Source: a virus | Reading direction: 5' to 3' (one strand) | IMG/VR virus record: IMGVR_UViG_3300032116_000124 | Location: 1 to 64,000 of that record | DNA: 64,000 nt | Part shown: one piece after another, positions 44,011 to 55,300 of the stretch | Layout of the letters: every line of letters begins with the position of its first letter | Numbering within the stretch: the stretch's first letter is position 1 | The notes under the pieces: model-generated | The model's input: the letters and a program-made list of their open reading frames with translations, nothing else | The model's database searches: none | Told to the model about the DNA's origin: nothing | Position numbers and translations under genes: made by a program

Positions 44011-45030
44011 ATGAATACGGACAATATACAGCTTCTTATTCATAGAATAAGTCTTGGAAAATTGTATTTTAAACATAAACACAAAGAGTATGTTTATACT
44101 AGTCCATCAACAGAGATAAAATATCAAGCAGAATTATTATATCAGCAAGTATTAGAAGACAACAAATTTGAATCTTGGATGACACAAAAGGATCTTGATA
44201 ATTTTTTGGACAAAATTGAGATATGGGACGAACAAGATCAACAACTTTTAAAAACTACTGAAAAAAATCTAGAAAAGCTTAAACTTAGTCTTTATCTTAA
44301 TAGATTACAAAAAGAAAAAATAACTAAAATTAAAAAAGATATAGAATGGTCTAAAGAATCTATTAATAAGTTGTTAAAAAGAAAACATAGTTTTGATTAT
44401 CTAACTTTAGAGGAATATGCATCATTTCAAAAAAATGAATTTATTTTTATAAACACTATTTATTACAAAAAAAATAATAAGAAAGTTTTTAAAGGTAATC
44501 CAGAATATGAACTATTTATGGCAATAACTTCTTATATCACTAATAATTTTATTAATATTGAACAATATAAAAAAATTGCCAGAAGTGAATATTGGAAAAC
44601 ATTATGGAATAGCAATAAAAATAATGTTTTTAATAAAGCAGCATATGAATTGACAGATGAACAAAAAACTCTTATTAATATAAGTATAATGTATGATAGA
44701 ATATATGAAAATGTTGAGTGTCCTCCAGACTTTGTTATAGAAGATGATGATATGCTGGACGGATGGATGTTGGACCAGAAACAAAAAATGGAAAATTTGA
44801 AAAAAGAAAAAACGGGTGACGAACTATTATCTAAACACAAAAATGCAAAAGAAGTCTTTGTAGTATCAAATAAAGAAGATGCTGAAAATATTTTTAATTT
44901 AAATTCTACTGATTCTAGCAGGATTATAAAACAAAGAACAAAAGCAATAATTAATTCTAAAGATGGAATAGATGAATGCCAATTGCCTGATGTACAAAGA
45001 GAACTTTTAATGAAAGTTAATACAAAATAG
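44011..45030 (+). CDS. Hypothetical protein in chaperone position (339 aa)
   Basis: Lys/Glu-rich helical protein (LKTTEKNLEKLKLSLYLNRL, QKEKITKIKKDIEWSKESIN). Five bases after the coiled-coil gene. Between tail tube and tape measure, where assembly chaperones and tail-tape partners occur, but no slippery frameshift is visible. Confidence 0.6.
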   Translation: MNTDNIQLLIHRISLGKLYFKHKHKEYVYTSPSTEIKYQAELLYQQVLEDNKFESWMTQKDLDNFLDKIEIWDEQDQQLLKTTEKNLEKLKLSLYLNRLQKEKITKIKKDIEWSKESINKLLKRKHSFDYLTLEEYASFQKNEFIFINTIYYKKNNKKVFKGNPEYELFMAITSYITNNFINIEQYKKIARSEYWKTLWNSNKNNVFNKAAYELTDEQKTLINISIMYDRIYENVECPPDFVIEDDDMLDGWMLDQKQKMENLKKEKTGDELLSKHKNAKEVFVVSNKEDAENIFNLNSTDSSRIIKQRTKAIINSKDGIDECQLPDVQRELLMKVNTK

Positions 45031-45039
45031 GACTAAAAT

Positions 45040-45360
45040 ATGAATCAAGAACAAATAATATCACAATTAGCAGTTAAAAGATTAGAAACCACAATGATCG
45101 GAGCTTTAGCAAGATTCGAAAATGTTTTTGGATATTTATGGGGACATCATAAAAATATAGATGAGCCACTATCAGAATCAGAAATACATTTTGATAATAT
45201 GTGGCAAGATGTTAGGAATAATATTCTTAATCATGGAAATCAGCAAATAAGAGCAATAACAGATGATATATCCAGAAATCTAAGAAATGGACCGGATGTA
45301 AAATTTAATTACAAATTTAAAGTTAAACCGTTAAACAAGGAGAATGACAATGCAAACTAG
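45040..45360 (+). CDS. Small hypothetical protein (106 aa)
   Basis: MNQEQIISQLAVKRLETTMI..., helical, ends VKFNYKFKVKPLNKENDNAN. Overlaps the next gene's start. Tail-assembly neighbourhood; function unknown. Confidence 0.65.
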   Translation: MNQEQIISQLAVKRLETTMIGALARFENVFGYLWGHHKNIDEPLSESEIHFDNMWQDVRNNILNHGNQQIRAITDDISRNLRNGPDVKFNYKFKVKPLNKENDNAN

Positions 45361-46216
45361 ATCTTTTACTGCTAAAGCCAACGATAAGGACTCTGAATTC
45401 CTAGTAAAATCCCCTTCTTTAAATGATCAGAGAGAAGCACAAAAGGTTTATAACCAAGCCTTTACTGACGCAATAAAGAGTAAGAGTGTTGTAAGAGCAA
45501 AGCTAGATGATCTTCTAAGAGATCAAGGATTATGGAATGATGAAAAACAGGCCGAATACTCCACTATGCAAAAACAACTATTAGATGGAGAAAGACGATT
45601 AGCTAAGGGCGGATTTGGTATTAATGAGGCCAAGCAGTTAGCATTTGAGATGCAAGAAATTAGAGATAAAATAAAAGACCTTATTAGTGTTAGAACTAGT
45701 TTAGATAATCATAGCGCTGAAGGACAGGCAGATAATGCTAGATTTAACTACTTAGTATCTGTGTGCGTGGTGTATAAAGATAGTGGAGAAAAATATTTTT
45801 CAAGCTTAGAGGATTATCTAAATAAGTCAACAGATCCTGTTGCTATTAGTGGTGCTCAAAATTTGGCTAATATGATATATGGCTTGGATAATAATTTTGA
45901 AAAAAATCTTCCAGAAAACAAATTTTTATGCAAGTATAAGTTTGTTGATGAAAAACTAAGAAGAATAGATAAAAAGGGAAGGCTGATAGATGCTGATGGA
46001 CGCTTAGTAGATGAAAATGGCAGAATAATAGATGAAAATGGTAATTTTATAGATAGAGATGGCAACAGAGTAGACGAAACAGGAGAATATGTTGTTGAAT
46101 CAAAACCATTTTTGGACGAGGAAGGCAACCCAATATTGCCACCAGACGAAATTAAGCAACCAGAAAAGCCAGTTGCTATTGCCTCTTCACAGCCAGAGAC
46201 AAAGCAAGACTCTTGA
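45350..46216 (+). CDS. Tail-module protein with DxxGRxID repeats (288 aa)
   Basis: From ATG 45350 (AAGGAG 7 nt upstream): MQTRSFTAKANDKDSEFLVK.... Residues about 203-243 hold seven tandem 7-8-residue repeats (DKKGRLI, DADGRLV, DENGRII, DENGNFI, DRDGNRV, DETGEYV, then DEEGNPI), likely a small beta-solenoid or hairpin stack. Pro-rich end. Precedes a terminator and the tape measure. Confidence 0.7.
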   Translation: MQTRSFTAKANDKDSEFLVKSPSLNDQREAQKVYNQAFTDAIKSKSVVRAKLDDLLRDQGLWNDEKQAEYSTMQKQLLDGERRLAKGGFGINEAKQLAFEMQEIRDKIKDLISVRTSLDNHSAEGQADNARFNYLVSVCVVYKDSGEKYFSSLEDYLNKSTDPVAISGAQNLANMIYGLDNNFEKNLPENKFLCKYKFVDEKLRRIDKKGRLIDADGRLVDENGRIIDENGNFIDRDGNRVDETGEYVVESKPFLDEEGNPILPPDEIKQPEKPVAIASSQPETKQDS

Positions 46217-46246
46217 TAGTTTTGTAAATTTTGCTTTTTCATTTGT

Positions 46247-46290
46247 AACGCCGGTCATCAACAAAGATGATTCGGCGTTATATTTTTAAT
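46247..46290 (+). terminator. Intrinsic terminator before the tape measure
   Basis: AACGCCG...CGGCGTT with TCATC...GATGA inside, followed by ATATTTTTAAT. Confidence 0.75.
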
Positions 46291-46301
46291 AGGTAATAAA
46301 T

Positions 46302-49300
46302 ATGTCAAGATCTTTTAATTTAACAGCAGAATTAAATTTAAGAGGACCATCTAATATTCGGCCGATCATTGCTGATATTAGAAGGCAGTTGACTGGTATA
46401 ACAGCAAATGTTAATGTAACAGTTAATAATACGACTACTCGTAATGTCAATAATCTACAACAGTCTGTTACTAGATTAAACACCGCCCTCACCGCAACAA
46501 GAGGAACAGCAACAAATGCTACCGCAGCACTAAATGCTTTTGCAAGAGCAGCGGCAAATGTTAATAATAATATTGGAAATATACCTCGTAATTTAACTAG
46601 AATTAATACAGGTGCTGGTGCAACAACTACTACTCTTAATCAAGTTACTAGAGCCACTCAGCAAGCAACAGTTGGTTTTGAAGACTTTGGTAGACAATCA
46701 GCATTGGCTGTTAGACGTTTTGCTGCTTTTGCAACCGTGACTAGCGTAATATATAGATTCTCTAATGCGGTTACTTCTGCAACATCAGAATTCATAGATT
46801 TTAATAGAGAACTTGTTAGAGTTGCACAAGTTACTGATTCTAGTTTGTCAGAACTTAGACCACTAGTCTCTCAGATCACTAATTTGTCTACTAGCTTAGG
46901 CGTAGCATCTAAAGATTTGATTCAAGTTTCTAGTACATTAGCACAGGCTGGTTTAAGTGCAAGAGACACAGAAAAAGCTCTTAGGGCTCTTGCTCTTAGT
47001 GCGTTAGCCCCGTCGTTTGATAGCCTAAGCGATACAGTAGAAGGATCTATTGCTTTAATGAGACAGTTCGGCATTAGTGCAGGAGATTTAGAGGATGCAT
47101 TGGGTAGTGTAAATTCTGTTGCTGCAAAGTTCGCAGTTGAAGCAAGCGACTTAATTACTGCTATTCAGCGTACCGGCGGTGTGTTTGCAACAGCAAGTAA
47201 AGGTGTTAGCGAGGGCAAGGATGCTCTTAATGAGTTTTTAGCTGTATTTACAAGTATTCGTGCTACTACTCGTGAAAGCGCAGAAACTATTGCTACAGGC
47301 TTAAGAACTATTTTTACTCGTATTCAAAGAGCGGATACTATTGATGCATTAAAAGCATTCGGAGTTACTCTTACTGATCTAGAAGGTAAATTCGTTGGTC
47401 CATATGAAGCTGTAAGGAGACTAAGCGAAGGATTAAGCAGACTCGATCCTAGAGATTTAAGATTTTCTCAAATTGTTGAAGAACTTGGCGGTTTTCGACA
47501 GATTGGTAAAGTGATTCCACTTATTCAGCAGTTTGCCACAGCACAAGCAGCGCTAAAGGTTGCTCAACAAGGACAAGGATCATTAGCAAAAGACGCATCA
47601 ACTGCACAACAAAGTTTAGCAAATCAAATTGCTAAAGTACGAGAAGAATTTACTGCTCTTATAAGATCATTAGGAGAAAGTTCCACATTTCAAACATTCG
47701 TTAGATTAAGTTTGGATCTTGCTAGCGCATTAATTAGATTGGCTGATAGTGCTAAAACTGTATTACCAGCATTAACTGCTATTGCTGCATTTAGGGGCGT
47801 CTCCGCTCTTACAAGGTTTGGTGCTGGATTTGCTGGTGGACTAAGAAGACAAAATAATGGAGGTCCAGTAAGAGGATTTGCTAGGGGAGGAATAGTTCCA
47901 GGGGTAGGCAGCGGAGACACTGTTCCAGCTATGTTAGAAGCTGGAGAATTTGTAATTAGAAAAAAAGCAGTAGAAAAAATTGGAGCTGGTAATTTACATA
48001 AAATAAATAAATATGCCACTGGAGGTAAGGTCAAAGATCTTTTATTAGATAAGCCACTACTAAAAGCTAAATATGATACATCTAATATTGAGGATCTATA
48101 TAGTTTTATAAGGATAGATAGGAGCAAACAAAATAAATTATCACAAAGTAGAGAAAAATATAGAGATAAAGCAGAACAAATATGGAGTCAAGCATCTTCT
48201 GCTTACTCTTCTAAGGGATCTCTTTCTGGTGCTAATACTTTAATAAGAAGAAAAACTGGAATAAATCTTCCATCTAAATTAAGTAGTAAAGATTTAAATC
48301 CAAATAATAAAGATAGTCAAAGACTAAATAAAATTCAAGGATCATTGGCAGAAAAAGAAGTCTATAATAAAATGGGTAATCTAAAACAATTACCAACAAA
48401 AGCTGGTGCTGACTTTACAATTGGTGGATCCGCAATCAACTTTGTTGAAGTTAAAAATAGACTAGAACCAACATCAGATAATGATTTAAGAGGAAAAGCA
48501 TTACTAGGTCATCAATACCTTAGTGGAAAACAATATCTTAATAATAAGTTAGATAAAACTCCTAGACTAACTATTTCTTTATTTTCTAGCAATGAAGGAG
48601 ATTATAAGAAAAAAAACTTTGGAGGATTAATTCAAAAATTTGCTCTCGGAGGAAAAGGAAGAGCATTAGGAGCACGAAGTAAATTTAAAGAATTAGACGC
48701 AAGCGAATTAGATAAACTTAGTACAGCTGATTTAATTAAGTATGCAAAAAGACAGGCTCGTGATATTTTTAGTACAGGCGGGGCTGGGATGGCGATGCGT
48801 AGCAGATTTATTGAAACCCCAGCAAATAAAATAATTCCAGAATTAGAGCCTCATTTAACATCATATATGGGGAAAAAAGGATTTTGGAGAGAAGAGATTG
48901 CCCCCTTTGGAAGACCATCAAAACAACAAGCAGCGAAAGCATCAAAAACAGGAAGAGAAGCAGCTCTTAAAAAACAAGAAGCAAGACAAGCAGACGAAGT
49001 TGCGGCCAGAGCACAACAGTGGAAATTAATACGATCAGGATCTAAAATAGATTCTTATTTACTGTCTTCTTTAAAAGATCCTATTTTATCTGACTACAAG
49101 TCAGCCAAAGCTGGGCAGCCGCTAGCAAAAGCTTTTCATGATACTAGATTAAGACAAGCTGTTAATCAAGCATTAGATAATTATGATGATTTTGATTATT
49201 CTCCAGCAAAGATCGATAAACTAGTTAGTGGAATGGCATCAAAAAGATTTGCAATAGGAGGATCTGTAGAAGATAAAGTTCCGGCACTATTAACTCCTGG

Positions 49301-52300
49301 TGAATTTGTAATTAATAAAAAAGCTGCTAGCAGAATAGGAGCTAGTAGACTACATCAATTAAATAGAGCAGATAGAATTAAAGGATTTAATAAGGGCGGA
49401 GCTGTTGGAGGAATTCAGAAACTTGCTGCCGGCGGCTTTCCAACGGCTTTAACACCAGCTATGAGTGGACTATCCGCAAAAGAAACGGCTAGATTAAGTT
49501 CTGCTATAATGAATAATGTTGATGCTTTTAATACTTTGGAGGCTCAAGTTTCTGCTCTTCCAACAGATCAAATGTTGAAAGCTATGAGAATATTTGCCTC
49601 TAAACTTGAGGGAGGAGCAACAGATATAGACCGAGCGGCTACAGAAGCGGCAACATTGGCTCAATCTGGCGGTGGAGGAAGTAGACAGTCTAAAAAAGCA
49701 AGAGTAGCAAATTCTGGAGTTACGGTTGGGCCAGCGAATCCAACAACCGGAATAGTAGAAACAAGACCGACAACTAATCCTGCTGTTAGCGGTTTTGCTG
49801 CAAGTCAAGCTAGAATAAATCAAATATCTGCAAACGTTGGACAATATCAGGCTGGTCAAGATGTTGTTAGTCGTAGAGATACTGTATTAGGTGGTACTAC
49901 TTCAGGAAATCTATCAAACGCTGGAATGCAACGACTTGCTCAACTAAACCAAACAGGAGGAGGATTTGCTCAAAGAGGTCAAGATTATGCTCAAAGAGCA
50001 CAGGTCTCATCTCAAAAAACTTATTCTGCAAGTTCTTTTGATCCAACACAAATTTATCAAGGATTGGCTAAATTAAATCAGGGAATTGCAACAGCAGCTA
50101 ATGGTTTAACTAGCTTAACTACAGCATCTAAAACTGCTGGTAGTGGTATAATGTCTTTAGGCAAAGGAGCATTAGGAGCAGTTGGACGAGGAGCAGGAGG
50201 ATTAGTTAGTAAAATTGGAGGAGGAGCTTTAAATATGGTGGGACTTGGAGGATTAGCTTCCAAAGGAGCAGGAGCAGCAATGGGTGGTGGTGGCGGTGGT
50301 GGAATGATGGGCATGGTGGCTATGATGGCAGCAGGGCCATTATTGGAAGCTGCAAGTCAGTCAATGGGAGGAGAAAAAACAGAAGCTGGAAGAAATACTA
50401 CTGCTGTTGGTGGCGCTATGATGAATTATGCTGCTATTGGAGCAACACTAGGAAGTGTTATTCCTGGAGTTGGAACCGCTTTGGGAGGAGTTGTTGGAGC
50501 AGCGGCTGGTCTTGTTGTGGGTCTTCAGGATGCCACAAAAGCTAATGAAGAATATGCACAGAGTCAAAGAGAAGCAAAGGCCGCAACAGCATCAGATAAG
50601 AGTGGAAAAGCACTAGAAGCATACATGGCCAAACCTGGAGCTGCTCAAAAACAAGCTTTCATGAGTTCATTTGCTGCCACATCAGAAGCAGAAGCAGCCG
50701 TAAAAGCAGGAACAAAAAGACAAACAGCTAGTAGTTTTGGAAAAATGTTAGGATACCAAGATGAAAATATAAATGATTTTGCAGCAAGAACGGCTAAAAC
50801 ACAAACAGCAGGAGCCGATCAAGCCAAGCAATTTTTAACTGCTGAGATGATGAGAACCGGTAAAAATTTTGGTGAAATTAGTAAAACTATGAGTCCAGAA
50901 CAGTTTAAAACTCTAGCGACTAATATTGCAGAAGCAGATGAAACATATGCTTATTTCCAGATCCAAAGAGCTAATGAAATTAAAAAACTTAGAGATAGTG
51001 GTCGAGGAGCAGAGGCAGATGCTTTACAAGCACAGACCAATGCTGAACAAGAAAATTTAGCTAAAAATATTGCTGAACGTCAATTAGCAGAAGCATCAGC
51101 GGCCGCTCAGGCCAAAGCAGCATCAGAAGCTTCTAAAAAGCTAAATATGGTAATGATGCAAGCTGTTATGAGTCTTGAAAAATCATTTAATACAATGGAA
51201 GAGGTATTAAATAGATCAAGTTTTGAACTTGGACAAATATCTGGCAAAGCAGATGAAATTTTCAGTGGCAAAGCATCATTAACTAGCTCTACTTTTGCAC
51301 AAACAAATAATGTTCTTCAAAATCCAAATGCTTACTCTGCGAAAGAAAGACAAAATGCTATAAATAGTTCTGCCGCCAGAATGGGACCAGCCGGGGCATT
51401 AGTTGGTCGAGTAGCCACATTTGGTGCTCAAGCAACAGAAGAGGCTTCTAGAAGGGCTAATGCTGTGTTCAATGGTGGAGGAGATAACGAAGCTGTTGGT
51501 AATGAGGTTACTAGAAGTTTAACAAATAATATTCTTGCCACGTTTGGTCCAAATAGTTCCATGTCCCAAACCCTGATTGATGGTGTTAAACGAAGCGTAG
51601 ACGAGGCAGTAAAAACAGCAAAAGAAAATGGAGAAACGCTCGATCCAAATGAATTGGTAGAAAAAGCCACAGGACCACTAAATAGAGCTGCTCAACAAGC
51701 GGGTCAATTGTTAATTAAAAATAATGAGAATGTTGCTAAACACTTAGAAGAGTTGGGTAAGGTTGCTGAAAGAGTAGTAGAAATAGAAAATAGAAGAGTA
51801 GAAAGAACAGCAGCATTGGTAGAAATGCAAGCTCAGGGAGGAATATCAACCAAAGAAGCACTAGGACAAAAAGTTTCTTTAGACGAAAGAATGAGCGCAA
51901 GATTTGCAGGAAGTAGAGCGAGATTAGGAATACAGGACCAAGCTAATTTTACTCCTCAAAATATTGCCAATATGAGATCTCAAGCTCAAAGAGAGCAAGC
52001 TGCATTACAATCACAAATAGATAGAAGATCAAAAGATGTTGGATCAGACCCAACTGGCAGAGCAGCGAGAGAGGTTGCTAATTTACAACTAAAACTTGCT
52101 AAGGTAAATTCCACAATAGAACAAACTAATAAAGAATTAGAAGATTTACCAGGAGCATTAGAAGGAGCTATTAGTGATGTAACATCAGAGATTCAAAATA
52201 GAGTAGCAAAATTAGATGCTCAAAAACAAGCATCAGGAGCTTTTGCTGAAAAATTAGTAGGAAGCACTCCACAGGAATTGGCTGAATTAGGTAGAACATT

Positions 52301-55300
52301 TAATTTATTAGATTCTACTCTTAGAGGACAAATAACAACAGTGCAGCAATCACAAGTTGCTCAACAAGCATATATTCAATCTATACAAGAAGGAAAAACA
52401 GCACAAGAAGCAATGACTGATGCTCAAGCAGCATTTGCTAATGAAAATAAAAAAGCATTAAGCTTATTTGGAGAATTGACTCAGATCGCCGGAATAGAAG
52501 GCCCAGAACTTGACTTAATGAAAGCAGATTTATTAGAAAATTTTGCAAAAGCACAAGGAGCAGGACTAGAAAATAATCCATTCTTCCAAAGATTGTTAGG
52601 AATACTTAGACAAGATCCTGCTCAAAGAGCACAAAACGATCCAGTCTTAAAAGCTTTACAAGCAAGAATGACAGAACTAAGAGAGCAGCAAGTAGAAGCT
52701 GTAAGACTACAAAACGAAGCTGATAGAGGTATTCAAAAACAACTATTAGAACAAGTTGGTCAAAATATTATAACAAGTTTGGAAGCTACGCAAAGAGCAT
52801 TTGTTGCAGCAATGAACGATATAGCAATGAGAATGGGAGCGGCTCCTCCTAGACCAATGCCAGCCAGACCTCGTTCTACCGGAGGATTAATATACGCATC
52901 AAATGGACAATATGTTAATTTTCAACCAAAAGGAACAGACACAGTTCCTGCTATGTTAACTCCGGGCGAATTTGTGGTTAATGCTAAATCCACAAAGGAA
53001 AATTTAGGTTTATTAATGTCTATAAATAATAGTCGCGGAGGCAGAATAAGTTATCTTGCTGATGGCGGAATGTCTGATATTTCCGGAGTCTCATCAAGAA
53101 CTCAGTCTGCAAAACAAGAAGATATGGCCAGAAGTGGATTAATTAACCAAAGAGCACTAAGTAATAAAATTGATACCGTTAAAAGCTTATCTAATAATAT
53201 TAATTCTACCACATCATTTACTAAAGATAATCAAATTCCATCATTAGATGGATCAATAGATAACAATCAATCAATTAATAATAAACAATTTAAATCATTA
53301 TTAATTGGAGTAGATAAAATTTCCAAAGTTATAGAGAATAAGAGTTCTAAGGGATTATCTAGAGGAGGAGTCGTTTATGCCAGCAGCGGAGGATACATAG
53401 GCAACGGCACTCCCGCTATGCTTTCGCCGGGAGAGTTTGTGGTCAACCAAGCTTCTGCTAAAAAATATGGTGGAGTTTTACAAGCTATAAATAGACAAGA
53501 TGGTGGAGGCACACCATTTAGCGTTCCTGTATTAGATATGACTAAAGATAATAAAGATGGTGTTTTTGTCAGAAGTCGTTACAGAGGACCGAGAGATAAG
53601 TTTATGTCCGCTAGAGAAGCAGCATCCGCTGGCATACCGTATAGCACTGGCACAGGATTTAATACAACTTATTTTGGAAAAAATACAGGAATTACTAAGG
53701 CAGACTTTGATGCTTTAACTAAACAAGACGAAAAAGATTTTTCTATATTCAATCATCCAACATTGGTTTCTCAAGGAAGACAAGCAGCTTTTACTGCTGG
53801 CTTGGCAGAAGGAGTGCCGGTCGGTGTCGCTTCATCAACAGCCGGAACCGCAGCAGCCGCTGGAACAGGAGTTGCGGCTACGGCACTAGGAGTAACAGCA
53901 CCAGCATGGCTACCAGTGGCTTTAGCAATAACTGCTGCGATTGGAGCAGGATATGCTATGTCAAAATTGGCAAGAGCAACTTCTAATAAAGCTCTTGCAG
54001 CAGGAGGCAGTAATGTTACGATGGATATGATGCAGGAAGATTATCCGTTATCTTTTATGGCTGGATCAACACTTGGAGACGCAATTGGTGGAGTAGGCGG
54101 GTCTAAATTAGGCTCACAAGCGTTCTCTGGAACATTATCTAAACAACAAGAGAAATTATTAAGACTAAAAACTATAAAAGAACGTAAAGAAGTTAACGCT
54201 GCGATATCTGAATTTAGAGAAAGAGTTGTAGCAAGATGGGAGGATATGTCTGAATTGGAAGCCTCAGCAATTTCTAGAATGTCAGGGCGTAAAACAGATT
54301 TAACTGGTCAAGAAATAATTGATTCAGCTACAGCAAGATTAAAATTATTAAATCCAAAAGCTAATCCAGATGACTATCTTCCAATAGATTTAGACACAAG
54401 GGTTATTAAGGATCCTTTTGGTGATGGTACTATTGGATGGCACAGAAGGAAAGGTAGAAAAGGAACACCAGAAATACGAACAACAGATCCTCAAGATTTA
54501 ACTGTTTTACCTCATGAAGCTATTCATGCTATGATTGGAGAAAATCCTCAAATCCGTGATCTAACGATGGATTTCATCATCAAACATGAAGATTTAATTC
54601 AAGAATGGTTATCTAAAACAAAAATGACTGGATATAATTTAGATACTATGAAATATGGGACTTCATACAGAATGAGGCAACTTGAGACGAAAATTAATTA
54701 TACAGATATTCCATCGGTAATTGAAACAGAAAAACTTTTTGCTAGAGCTTTAAGCGGTAAAGAAACTGCTTCATTAGATTTTATACAAAACACAAAAGGT
54801 GGATTAGAATATATTGATAGATTATTAAAACAACAGTCTTCCAGAAGTTTTTTCACAGATGAGTCAGAAATAATAAAATGGGTTGATAAAAAATGGGATA
54901 GATCTAGTTTAGATTCCCTCAAAAAAACCATAGATGATTTTAGAAATAGAGATAAAAAACTTTATGAAGATATAATGACACATATGGGACCTGGAGGGTA
55001 TCCCGGAGTTGGAACAAAAAGACTTCCAAAAGATTTGTTAGAATCTTTGAACGAAATATTTTCTCCACATGCCTCCAGAGCTGGGCCAGAAGAATTTTTA
55101 GCAACATTAGCTCAAGATGATTTAACAGGAAATGCTGCTGGTCAACAGTTGCAAAGACTCGTACAAAGAGAAATATTTGAAAAAGCCGATCAAATAAAAT
55201 ATAAATTTATGGGCTTTCCTGAACGACCCATTGTTGGAGTACCAGAAGGATTAGAAGGATTTAATAATGGTGGTATGGTATATGCTTCAGAAGGCAAATA

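Noticed and set aside
45040-46216. Programmed frameshift between tail chaperone genes
   Set aside because: No slippery heptamer with long overlap; the second gene has its own AAGGAG and ATG.
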